Notes under the pieces: generated by a model
Seen by the model: only the letters and a program-made list of their open reading frames with translations
Database searches by the model: none
What the model was told of the DNA's origin: nothing
Shown: positions 32,998 to 40,922 of the stretch, piece by piece
Layout: every line of letters starts with the position of its first letter
Numbering within the stretch: the first letter of the stretch is position 1
Position numbers and translations under genes: made by a program
Assembly: GCF_008329535.1 (NCBI RefSeq)
Contig: NZ_NPKR01000001.1
Location: 620,001 to 684,000, forward strand
Reading direction: 5' to 3'
DNA: 64,000 bases
Origin: Mycolicibacterium sp. P1-18
Lineage (GTDB): Bacteria > Actinomycetota > Actinomycetes > Mycobacteriales > Mycobacteriaceae

Positions 32998-35900
32998 CTA
33001 CGACCGGGTGATCGCGTCGATCGCGCGGTAGATGCGCTGCTCGCTGACCGGTCTCGCGGTCCCGAGCTGCTGGGCCCACAGACTCACCCGGAACTCCTCG
33101 ATGAGACGTGCGACGTCGCGCACGTCGTCGGCCGCGGCCCTGGCCGGAGACAGCGCCGAGCGCACGTCGTCGTACGCGTCCTGCAGCTGGTGGACCCGGT
33201 CCATCCGCTCGCGGTCGGCCGCCAGACCCTGCGGCAGCCGTTCGAGGCGTCGGCTGACGGCCGTCAGGTAGCGCGCCAGATCCAGCAGGTGCGTAGTCCC
33301 GGTGGCGGTGACGAAGCCCGGCGGGAGCAGCGCCGCCAGTTGTGCGCGGATGTCGGCGACGGCGTCGGCCTGGGCGGGTGACGGCGACGCGGGCAGCGCC
33401 ACCTGGACGTCGTGCAGGGCCGCCAGCACCCGCTGCACCCGGGTGAGCACGTCGCGCGTGGTGGGGGCGAGGGACGCCGCCACCCGGTCGCGCAGGGCCG
33501 TGAAGTCGGCTCGGCTCCACACCGGCGTGGGTGCGAGTGCCGCCACGGCCGCGTCGGCGCAATCGTCCAGCAGTGCGGCCAGCGAGCCGTCGGGATTGGT
33601 GCCCAGCACCAGCCGGGTCCGGGTGTCGAGCTGTTTCTCCAAGGCCTTCGTCGGCGACGGCACCGACAGCCGGAGCAGGCGCCGGGTGCCCCTCCCCATG
33701 GCGGCGCCCTGCTCGGCGGCCGTGGCGAACACCCGCAGGCTGACCGACGCGCCGTCGTCGACCAGGGCGGGGTAGCCACGGACGGCCCGGCCACCGCCGG
33801 CCGTCTCGACGACGCGCGGCAATTCGTCGAGGTCCTCCGGCCAGGTCCGCAGCCCGGTCCGTTCGAGGTCGCCGGCGAAGGCCTGGGCCACGGCGTCGCG
33901 CACCGGCGCGGCGAGCTTCTCCTGAAGTGCTTCGAGGTCCTTGCCGCGGGCCAGCTCGGTGCCGTCACCGGCCTCGACGGCGAAGGTGACCCGCAGGTGG
34001 TCGGGCAGCTTGCCGAGGTCGAAGGCGTCGACGGGAACCAGCACACCGGTGCGGCGGCGCAACTCCCGCTGCAAGGCGTCCAGCAGCGATCCGGCACTCC
34101 GATCGAGGGACCCGACGACGGCCCGCGCGGTGTCCGGAGCGGGGACGAAGTTGCGCCGCAGGTCCTTCGGCAGGGACTTGATCAGCGCGGTGACCAACTC
34201 CTCGCGCAACGCCGGTACGTGCCAACCGAATTCGTCACCGCCGAGCCGGGCCAGCACCTCGACCGGGACGTGCACCGTGACGCCGTCGTCCTCCCGGCCG
34301 GGTTCGAAGCGGTAGGTCAGGGGCAGCGAGACGTCGTCGGCCTCCCAGGCGTCGGGCTGGTCGGCGTCGGCGTCGTTGCGCAGCAGGTCGTCGCGGGTGA
34401 ACGTCAGCAGATCCGGAGTGCGGTGCCGCTGCTTCTTCCACCACCCGTCGAAGTGCCGCGCCGACACCACTTCCGGCGGCACCCGGGCGTCGTAGAAGGC
34501 GTGGATCTCGTCGTCGTCGACCAGCAGGTCGCGCCGCCGGGCCCGCTCCTCCAACTCGGCGAGTTCCTCGCGCAGCCGGGCGTTGTCGCGGAAGAAGTGG
34601 TGGCGGGTGTCCCAGTCGCCCTCGACCAGGGCGTGCCGGATGAACAGGTCCCGCGCGATCACCGGGTCGACCTGTGCGTACCCGATGCGTCGGCGGGCCA
34701 CCAGCGGCAGTCCGAAGAGGGTGACGCGTTCGTAGCCCATCACCGCGCCACGCCGGGCGTCCCAGTGCGGTTCGCTGTAGGTGCGCTGCACCAGATCTCC
34801 CGCGACCCGCTCGACGACCTCGGGCTCGACGCGCGCCGCGATCCGGCCGAACAGTCGGCTGGTCTCCACCAACTCCGCGACCACGACCCAGCGCGGCGGC
34901 TTCTTCGTCAGCACCGAACCGGGCGCGAGCACGAACTTCGAATTGCGCGCGCCGGCGTAGTCCCTGCCGTCGCCCTCGCGCAGACCGACGTGGGACAACA
35001 GTCCCGAGAGCAGGGCGGCGTGCACCTTCGCCGGGTCGGCGGGTTCCTGGTCGTCGCTCTCGCGGATGCCGAGGTCGCGCGCGATGCTCCGCAGCTGCCC
35101 AGCCAGGTCCTGCCACTCCCGGATGCGCAGGTAGTGCAGATACTCCGTGCGGCACATCCGCCGGAAGGCACTGCCCGACAACGCCCGTCGCTGCTCACCC
35201 AGGTAGCGCCACAGGTTCAGGTAGGAGGTGAAGTCGGAGAACTCGTCGGCGAACCGGGCATGCTTCTGCCGCGCCGCCTCCTCGTGATCGGAGGGCCGCT
35301 CGCGCGGATCGGGGATCGACAGCGCCGCGGCCAGCACCAGCACCTCGCGAACGCAGCCCTCGGCGTCGGCGGCCAGGATCATCCGGCCGATGCGGGGGTC
35401 GAGCGGGAGCTTCGCCATTCGGCGGCCCAGGTCGGTGATCGCACCCTCGCCGTCGAAGGCGCCGAGTTCGCGCAGCAGTTGGACGCCGTCGCGGATGCTG
35501 CGCGCGTCCGGCGGATCCAGGAACGGGAAGTTCTCGATGTCACCGAGGCCGAGCGCCGCCATCTGCAGGATGACGGCGGCGAGGTTGGTGCGCAGGATCT
35601 CCGGATCGGTGTAGCGGGGCCGGAGTTCGAAGTCGTTCTCCGAGTACAGCCGGATGCACACGCCCGGTGCGGTGCGCCCCGAGCGGCCCGCGCGCTGTGC
35701 GGCCGACGCCTGTGAGATGGGCTCGATGGGCAGCCGCTGCACCTTGGTGCGCCTGCTGTACCGCGAGATGCGGGCCAGGCCCGGGTCGACGACGTAGCGG
35801 ATGCCCGGCACGGTCAGCGACGTCTCGGCGACGTTGGTGGCCAACACTATTCGCCGCGCCGACCGACCCGGTCGAAACACCTTCTGCTGCTCGGCCGTCG

Positions 35901-36900
35901 GCAGCCGCGCGTAGAGCGGCAGCACCTCTGTCGTCGGGTGCAGCGCGTCGCGGAGCGACTCCGCGGTGTCCCGGATCTCGCGCTCGCCGGACAGGAACAC
36001 CAGGACGTCACCCGGCGGCTCGGCCTCCAACTCCCGGACGGCGTCGACGATCGCCTCGGTCTGGTCCCGCACCTCGGTGCGGATCACGTCGTGGTCGGGG
36101 TCGTCGGGATCGTCGTCGTCGGCGACCTCCACCGGGAGTTCCAGTGGGCGGTAACGGATTTCGACCGGGTAGGTGCGGCCCGACACCTCGACGATCGGCG
36201 CTCCCCCGAAGTGCGCCGCGAACCGGCCCGGCTCGATCGTCGCCGACGTCACGATGACCTTCAGATCGGGCCGACGCGGCAACAGCTCCCGCAGATAGCC
36301 GAGCAGGAAGTCGATGTTGAGGCTGCGTTCGTGCGCCTCGTCGAGGATCAGCGTGTCGTAGCGCAGCAGCCGACGGTCGCGCTGGATCTCGGCGAGCAGG
36401 ATGCCGTCGGTCATGAGCTTGACCAGCGTGCGGTCACTGGCGTGGTCGTTGAACCGGACGGTGTAGCCGACGGCCTCGCCGAGGGGGACGTGCAGCTCGT
36501 CGGCGATGCGCTGGCCGACGGTGCGGGCGGCGAGCCGGCGCGGCTGGGTGTGGCCGATCGTGCCGCGGATTCCGCGACCCAACTCCAGGCAGATCTTCGG
36601 CAGCTGGGTCGTCTTGCCCGACCCGGTCTCGCCGGCGACCACGACCACCTGGTGATCGCGGATGGCGGCGGCGATGTCGTGGCGCTTGTCGCTGACCGGC
36701 AGGTCGGGATAGGAGATCTCCGGCACGGCCGCCAGGCGGGTGGCGACGAGGGCCTCCGCCGTCGTGAACTGGGCGGCCAACTTCGCCAGGGCCTCCGGGT
36801 TGGTGCCGTGGCCCCGCAGCCGACGCCGCAGCCGGTCGGCGTCGCGAATCGTCAGGCCGTCGAGGCGCGCACGCAAGTCGCGTAAATCGTCGCCGGACAC
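32998..36900 (-). CDS. hrpA: DEAH-box ATP-dependent RNA helicase HrpA
   Basis: A 1,300-residue helicase, the same length as E. coli HrpA. Walker A GETGSGKTT (residues 90-98), DEAH (187-190), SAT (219-221), and motif VI QRAGRSGRTAPG are all present, followed by the HA2 and OB-fold regions and the long C-terminal DUF3418 domain. In E. coli HrpA resolves stalled ribosomes. The GTG at 36900 was chosen because the frame upstream runs antisense through another gene and lacks similarity. It follows the PHP phosphatase gene by 32 bp on the same strand and may share its promoter. Confidence 0.95.
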   Translation of the reverse strand: MSGDDLRDLRARLDGLTIRDADRLRRRLRGHGTNPEALAKLAAQFTTAEALVATRLAAVPEISYPDLPVSDKRHDIAAAIRDHQVVVVAGETGSGKTTQLPKICLELGRGIRGTIGHTQPRRLAARTVGQRIADELHVPLGEAVGYTVRFNDHASDRTLVKLMTDGILLAEIQRDRRLLRYDTLILDEAHERSLNIDFLLGYLRELLPRRPDLKVIVTSATIEPGRFAAHFGGAPIVEVSGRTYPVEIRYRPLELPVEVADDDDPDDPDHDVIRTEVRDQTEAIVDAVRELEAEPPGDVLVFLSGEREIRDTAESLRDALHPTTEVLPLYARLPTAEQQKVFRPGRSARRIVLATNVAETSLTVPGIRYVVDPGLARISRYSRRTKVQRLPIEPISQASAAQRAGRSGRTAPGVCIRLYSENDFELRPRYTDPEILRTNLAAVILQMAALGLGDIENFPFLDPPDARSIRDGVQLLRELGAFDGEGAITDLGRRMAKLPLDPRIGRMILAADAEGCVREVLVLAAALSIPDPRERPSDHEEAARQKHARFADEFSDFTSYLNLWRYLGEQRRALSGSAFRRMCRTEYLHYLRIREWQDLAGQLRSIARDLGIRESDDQEPADPAKVHAALLSGLLSHVGLREGDGRDYAGARNSKFVLAPGSVLTKKPPRWVVVAELVETSRLFGRIAARVEPEVVERVAGDLVQRTYSEPHWDARRGAVMGYERVTLFGLPLVARRRIGYAQVDPVIARDLFIRHALVEGDWDTRHHFFRDNARLREELAELEERARRRDLLVDDDEIHAFYDARVPPEVVSARHFDGWWKKQRHRTPDLLTFTRDDLLRNDADADQPDAWEADDVSLPLTYRFEPGREDDGVTVHVPVEVLARLGGDEFGWHVPALREELVTALIKSLPKDLRRNFVPAPDTARAVVGSLDRSAGSLLDALQRELRRRTGVLVPVDAFDLGKLPDHLRVTFAVEAGDGTELARGKDLEALQEKLAAPVRDAVAQAFAGDLERTGLRTWPEDLDELPRVVETAGGGRAVRGYPALVDDGASVSLRVFATAAEQGAAMGRGTRRLLRLSVPSPTKALEKQLDTRTRLVLGTNPDGSLAALLDDCADAAVAALAPTPVWSRADFTALRDRVAASLAPTTRDVLTRVQRVLAALHDVQVALPASPSPAQADAVADIRAQLAALLPPGFVTATGTTHLLDLARYLTAVSRRLERLPQGLAADRERMDRVHQLQDAYDDVRSALSPARAAADDVRDVARLIEEFRVSLWAQQLGTARPVSEQRIYRAIDAITRS

Positions 36901-36932
36901 TCGGTCAAGGATAGGCGGTCGGTGACGGACTC

Positions 36933-37760
36933 TCAGCGGCGCCAGAAGTCGTACTCGTCGCGGCCTGGCCGGAACCCGGCCGCCTCGACGACGTCGCGGG
37001 CCACGTCGAACTGGTCCCCGACGCGCACGGGCACGTGGGCGTCGCTGCCGAAGGACACCGCCCCGCCGCCCTCCTCGTACCACCACCGCATCAGGGCCAC
37101 CGACGCGAGCGGGCTGGAGGTGTTGATCTCCAGCGGACGCCCGGAGCTGGCGAGCGCACGGAACACCGTCCGGTACTCCTCCTCGAAGTCGGCCTCGCGG
37201 TACTGCCCCTCGCGGGCCGCGGGCCAGTAGCGCCGCGGTTGGTAGTCGCAGTGGGCCAGCACCTCGAATACGTCGGACCCCTCGACCAGGCGCAGCAGCT
37301 CCGCGAAGTAGTCCCTGACCACCTCGGCGGCGGGCCGCGACCGGAAGACGTGGTTGGCGTAGACCAGGTGGCCGTCGTGGACGATCGAGTGCAACGACCC
37401 GAGCACCCGGTCGAAGCGCCCCGCCCTCAGCACCGCCGCGACGCTGCCCGCGAACAGGTGGGGCTCGCCGGCCTCGATGCCGGTCAGGATGCGCAGCTCC
37501 GGGAACTGGTGACGGCAGCGCTCGATGCTGGCCAGGTATTCGTCGACGTCGACCGGCAGCACGCGCTTGCGGGTGCCGACCAGGGCGCCGGTCGGCGGGT
37601 GGTCGTGGTCGCCCCAGTCGGTGAAGTCGACGTGTTCGGTGAAGGCGACCGCGGGCAACCCGATCTCGACGGCGCGACGGCAGGTGTTCACCATGGAGGC
37701 GTCCGGGCCGGTGTCCCACGAGAACTCGGTGTGGACGTGGTTGTCCGAGGGAAGAGTCAC
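36933..37760 (-). CDS. PHP-domain phosphoesterase (histidinol-phosphatase-like)
   Basis: A 275-residue PHP-family metalloenzyme. The first motif DNHVHTEFSWDTG gives His8 and His10; later metal ligands are in FTEHVDFTDW, GIEAGEPHL, GSLHSIV, LAHCDYQPRRYW and GSDAHVP. It resembles HisK-type histidinol phosphatases, but mycobacteria have another enzyme for that step, so the substrate is open. The GTG at 37760 places the first PHP motif at the N-terminus; the longer frame overlaps the divergent gene. Confidence 0.85.
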   Translation of the reverse strand: MTLPSDNHVHTEFSWDTGPDASMVNTCRRAVEIGLPAVAFTEHVDFTDWGDHDHPPTGALVGTRKRVLPVDVDEYLASIERCRHQFPELRILTGIEAGEPHLFAGSVAAVLRAGRFDRVLGSLHSIVHDGHLVYANHVFRSRPAAEVVRDYFAELLRLVEGSDVFEVLAHCDYQPRRYWPAAREGQYREADFEEEYRTVFRALASSGRPLEINTSSPLASVALMRWWYEEGGGAVSFGSDAHVPVRVGDQFDVARDVVEAAGFRPGRDEYDFWRR

Positions 37761-37805
37761 GCAACCCACAGTGGCATGGTCGACCGGCTTGGGTATGAAC
37801 GAGTG

Positions 37806-38729
37806 ATGGCTCCGAACCGAATCCACCGGACGGTGGTCGCGGTTCTGCTGACCGTCCTGACGGCGTCGGCCTGCGTCGACCCTCCACCCGCTCCGATCGC
37901 GCCGGAAGCGTCGTCCACCGCGGCCCCGCCGCCACCCGGGGCGCCGCCAGGGTCCGGACCGCGGTACGTCGCGATGGGCGACTCGGCCGCGGCGGCGCCG
38001 CTCGTGCCCGAGCAGGCCCAGCCCGTGGGGTGCCTCAAGTCGACCAACGACTACCCGTCCGTGCTGGCCCGCCGCATCGGGGCGGCGTCGTTCGCCGACG
38101 TGACGTGCAGCGGGGCGCGCACCCAGGACCTCGTCTCGCGTTCCCAGCCCACCCGGACCGGTGCGGTGCCGCCCCAGCTGGATGCGGTCGCGGCCGACAC
38201 CCAGCTGGTCACGGTCACGATCGGCGGCAACGACGTCGACCTGCCGACCATCGCGGCCAAGTGCCGTCGGACCAGCCTGGACGTGCCGCCCTGTTCACCC
38301 GAGCTGGTGGTCGACGGCGTGGACTCCATCTCCGCGGCCATCGAGGCCGACGCCGACGAATGGTCCGACCTCGTCGACCAGATCCGCGAGAAGGCACCGT
38401 CGGCCCGGGTGATCCTGGTGGGCTACGGCACCTACGTCCGCCCCGAGGGGTGCTTCCCGGCCGAGCCCATCAACCCGGTCGACGCCGCCTACTTCCAGGC
38501 CAAGGTCGACGAGTTGGACGAGCGGTTGGCTGGGGTGGCCACCGATCGGGGCGTCGACTTCTTCGACGTCCGGCCGCTGACGGTCGGGCACGACATCTGT
38601 GCCGCGCCGCAGGATCGCTACGTCGAGGGTTTCGCGCCCGTCAGTCCGGCGGCTCCGCTGCACCCCAACGCGGCGGGCGCCAACGCGGTGGGAACGGCGC
38701 TGGCGGACTACGTCGCCGCGGGAGGGTGA
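37806..38729 (+). CDS. SGNH/GDSL-family lipase-like lipoprotein
   Basis: A 307-residue exported hydrolase. The signal peptide ends in a lipobox with Cys23 (LTASAC), followed by a Pro/Ala-rich linker and the SGNH domain: YVAMGDSAAAAPL with nucleophile Ser60, TIGGNDVDLP, and PLHPNAAGANAVG with catalytic His286. Several Cys suggest disulfides. It is similar in layout to actinobacterial secreted esterases and lipases. It is divergent from the PHP gene and ends one base before the convergent MTHFR-like gene. Confidence 0.88.
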   Translation: MAPNRIHRTVVAVLLTVLTASACVDPPPAPIAPEASSTAAPPPPGAPPGSGPRYVAMGDSAAAAPLVPEQAQPVGCLKSTNDYPSVLARRIGAASFADVTCSGARTQDLVSRSQPTRTGAVPPQLDAVAADTQLVTVTIGGNDVDLPTIAAKCRRTSLDVPPCSPELVVDGVDSISAAIEADADEWSDLVDQIREKAPSARVILVGYGTYVRPEGCFPAEPINPVDAAYFQAKVDELDERLAGVATDRGVDFFDVRPLTVGHDICAAPQDRYVEGFAPVSPAAPLHPNAAGANAVGTALADYVAAGG

Positions 38730-38730
38730 G

Positions 38731-39639
38731 TCAGCGGTCGGGTGACCAGTAGTCGAGCATCTCCGCGAAGGTGTCGAACGCGGGCCGCGACACGCCGTAG
38801 GTGGCCTCGAAGTGGATGCTCAGAGGGAAGCCCAGGTCGGCGACCCCGTCGAGCACCCGCTTGTAGAGGTCCAGCATCTGCTTGCGCTTGACGGCCGGGT
38901 CGGCGGCGGCCAGTTCCTTGACGAAGGCCTGCTCGGCGGCGACGGCGGCGTTGCCCGGATCCTGAATCAGCCAGTTGACGAGGCCGACGTTGGTCTCCAT
39001 CTTCGGCACGAAACCGAAGGACAGCAGGATCTCGGGGCGGTGCTCGGTCTTCTTGGCGAAGTCGGTGAGGAAGCCGACGATGGCATCGGAGTAGAGCAGC
39101 TGCGTCATCCCGTAGGTCGCGCCCTGGTCGCACTTGAAGTTGAACCGACCGTGCTCGCCGTCACGGGTAGGGATGAGGATGGCGCCGCGGTTGGGCACGA
39201 CGTCCGCGTAGATCGACAGCGCGTCGGTGGGCGCAACACCGGCACCGTCGCCGTCGGCCATCGTGCGCGGGACTCCGACGAAGGCGATGCCGTCGAAACC
39301 GGCGGTCAGCAGCTCGCCGAGGCGTTGCTCGAGGGCCGGCTGGTCGAGGAACGACGTCACCTGCGTGCACAGCCCGTTCATCTCCGGCAGCTCCGGCTTG
39401 ATGATCGACCAGTACTCGAGGACGTCGAGCTTGGGCTTCATCTCGATGGGACGGTCGCCGTCCTCCTCGATCATGCCGGGGATCATGACGTGCCTGATGC
39501 GCCCCTCGATGCCGGCGTCCGCGGCGAGTTGCAGCACCTTGTGGGCTTCCTCGACGGCGTAGGACGCGCCTCGGTCGACGTTGGGCGGGACGAGTTCCAG
39601 CGCGATGGTGTTGAGGGCCAAGGGACTGCTCCAATTCAC
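38731..39639 (-). CDS. methylenetetrahydrofolate reductase-like protein (non-canonical mycobacterial type)
   Basis: A 302-residue TIM-barrel protein with GTG start: ALNTIALELVPPNVDRGASYAVEEAHKVLQ, RIRHVMIPGMIEEDGDRPIEMKPKLDVLEYW, FDGIAFVGVPRTMADGDG, GRFNFKCDQGATYGMTQLLYSD. It belongs to the MTHFR-like family but is shorter and divergent from MetF. From memory, M. smegmatis MSMEG_6649 and M. tuberculosis Rv2172c are similar proteins with reported reductase activity that lack the flavin of MetF. A role in making 5-methyl-THF for methionine is likely. It is divergent from the siderophore-binding gene, so the iron box is in its upstream region. Confidence 0.78.
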   Translation of the reverse strand: MNWSSPLALNTIALELVPPNVDRGASYAVEEAHKVLQLAADAGIEGRIRHVMIPGMIEEDGDRPIEMKPKLDVLEYWSIIKPELPEMNGLCTQVTSFLDQPALEQRLGELLTAGFDGIAFVGVPRTMADGDGAGVAPTDALSIYADVVPNRGAILIPTRDGEHGRFNFKCDQGATYGMTQLLYSDAIVGFLTDFAKKTEHRPEILLSFGFVPKMETNVGLVNWLIQDPGNAAVAAEQAFVKELAAADPAVKRKQMLDLYKRVLDGVADLGFPLSIHFEATYGVSRPAFDTFAEMLDYWSPDR

Positions 39640-39779
39640 ATCATCGAATTCGCATCGGGTGGCATGCCGGAATGAGTGACGCTCCGTTGCGCATGACCCG
39701 AGATTTGCGGGCCGTCGGGACGACACCCTACCGATTCGCCCCGGGTGCCCGACTTCACACCGGCGCACACCGGTACAAG

Positions 39780-39798
39780 TTAGGCAATGCTAGCCTTG
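39780..39798. promoter_or_regulatory. IdeR-type iron box overlapping a predicted -10
   Basis: TTAGGCAATGCTAGCCTTG matches the IdeR/DtxR consensus TTAGGTTAGGCTAACCTAA at 13 of 19 positions, with both half-site cores recognisable. It ends four bases before the ATG of the siderophore-binding protein. TAGCCT (39791-39796), fitting TANNNT, lies inside it six bases before the ATG, so a leaderless promoter would be blocked directly by Fe-IdeR. Confidence 0.65.
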
Positions 39799-39802
39799 CC
39801 AA

Positions 39803-40810
39803 ATGCGGATTTTCAGTCGCGCATTACGCGCTCCTCGTGCCCTGGCCCTCGCCTCCACGGTCCTCCTCGGGGCCGGCCTCGTCGCCGGATGTGGCAGCTC
39901 GTCCACGCCCGCGAACGAGACGACGTCCGCTGCGGCGGCCGACACCGTCACCGTGTCGCACAAGTTCGGTGAGACCAAGATCCCCGCCGACCCCAAGCGC
40001 GTCGTCACCGCCGGGTGGATCGACCAGGACTTCGTCCTGTCCCTCGGCGTCGTGCCGGTCGGCAGTCGCGGCGGCTACTTCGAGAACTACGACGGCTTCC
40101 CGTGGGTGCAGCAGGAGACCGGCGGCAAGGGCGTCCCCGCCATCGAAGGCGACTCCATCAACTTCGAGGGCATCGCCGCGGCCAAGCCCGACGTCATCTT
40201 CGCGATCAACGAGACCGTCGACCAGAAGACCTACGACCGGCTCTCGCAGATCGCCCCCACCGTCGTGCAGTCCGCGGACTACCCCGACGAGGAGACGCCG
40301 TGGAACGTCCAGCTGATGACGACCGGCAAGGCGCTCGGCCGCGAGGAGCAGGCCCAGAAGCTCGTCGACCAGGTCAACGCCAAGTTCGACGAGGCCAAGG
40401 CCGCCCATCCCGAGTTCGCGGGCAAGAAGCTGGTGTCCGACTTCACCTCGGAACCCAACGCGCACTACCTGATTGGCAAGGGTGACCCGCGCAACGCGAT
40501 CTTCGAGGGCCTCGGACTCGACACCGGCGACACCATCGGCGACGTCTCGGAGGAGAAGCTGAACCTACTCGACGGCGAGGCGCTGTTCGTCAACGGCCTC
40601 AGCAAGGAACAGATGGCCGACGTCCCGGCGTTCCAGCGGCTCAACGTCGTTCGCGACGGCCGGACCCTGTACGCGGGCTCGGACTCCACCCTCAGCGGTG
40701 CCATCGCCTTCGGCGGACCCAACGCCATGATGTACGCACTCGACCTGCTGGTCCCCCAGCTCGGCAACGCCTACACGGGCAAGCCGGTGGAGGACCTCTC
40801 CGACGCCTAG
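39803..40810 (+). CDS. fxuD: ferric-siderophore-binding lipoprotein (FxuD-like)
   Basis: A 335-residue lipoprotein: signal peptide with lipobox Cys30 (LVAGC), a Thr/Ala linker, then a helical-backbone substrate-binding domain (ETKIPADPKRVVTAGWIDQDFVLSLGVVPVG, KPDVIFAINETVDQKTYDRLSQIAPTV, DVPAFQRLNVVRDGRTLYAG) typical of the FecB/FepB family for ferric hydroxamates. It sits behind an iron box and converges on the exochelin-type synthetase, so ferri-exochelin is the probable ligand. The symbol follows M. smegmatis and is inferred from context. The permease and ATPase genes are not in the window. Confidence 0.78.
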   Translation: MRIFSRALRAPRALALASTVLLGAGLVAGCGSSSTPANETTSAAAADTVTVSHKFGETKIPADPKRVVTAGWIDQDFVLSLGVVPVGSRGGYFENYDGFPWVQQETGGKGVPAIEGDSINFEGIAAAKPDVIFAINETVDQKTYDRLSQIAPTVVQSADYPDEETPWNVQLMTTGKALGREEQAQKLVDQVNAKFDEAKAAHPEFAGKKLVSDFTSEPNAHYLIGKGDPRNAIFEGLGLDTGDTIGDVSEEKLNLLDGEALFVNGLSKEQMADVPAFQRLNVVRDGRTLYAGSDSTLSGAIAFGGPNAMMYALDLLVPQLGNAYTGKPVEDLSDA

Positions 40811-40853
40811 CCCCCTTCTGCGCGCCACCACCTCTGTGCGAGCAGACGCAAAC

Positions 40854-40880
40854 GGCCCTGAATCCACGTGATTCAGGGCC
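40854..40880. terminator. bidirectional hairpin terminator
   Basis: Perfect 11-bp arms (GGCCCTGAATC and GATTCAGGGCC) with a CACGT loop, followed on the plus strand by CTTT. It lies between the convergent siderophore-binding and synthetase genes. Confidence 0.85.
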
Positions 40881-40922
40881 CTTTGCTGGAGCCGCTTGCG
40901 GACTGGTCGCGGGGTCAGCGGG

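Noticed and set aside
36901-37935. 345-codon N-terminal extension of hrpA
   Set aside because: It is antisense or out-of-frame to the PHP phosphatase gene and has no helicase similarity; the GTG at 36900 gives the standard 1,300-residue HrpA.
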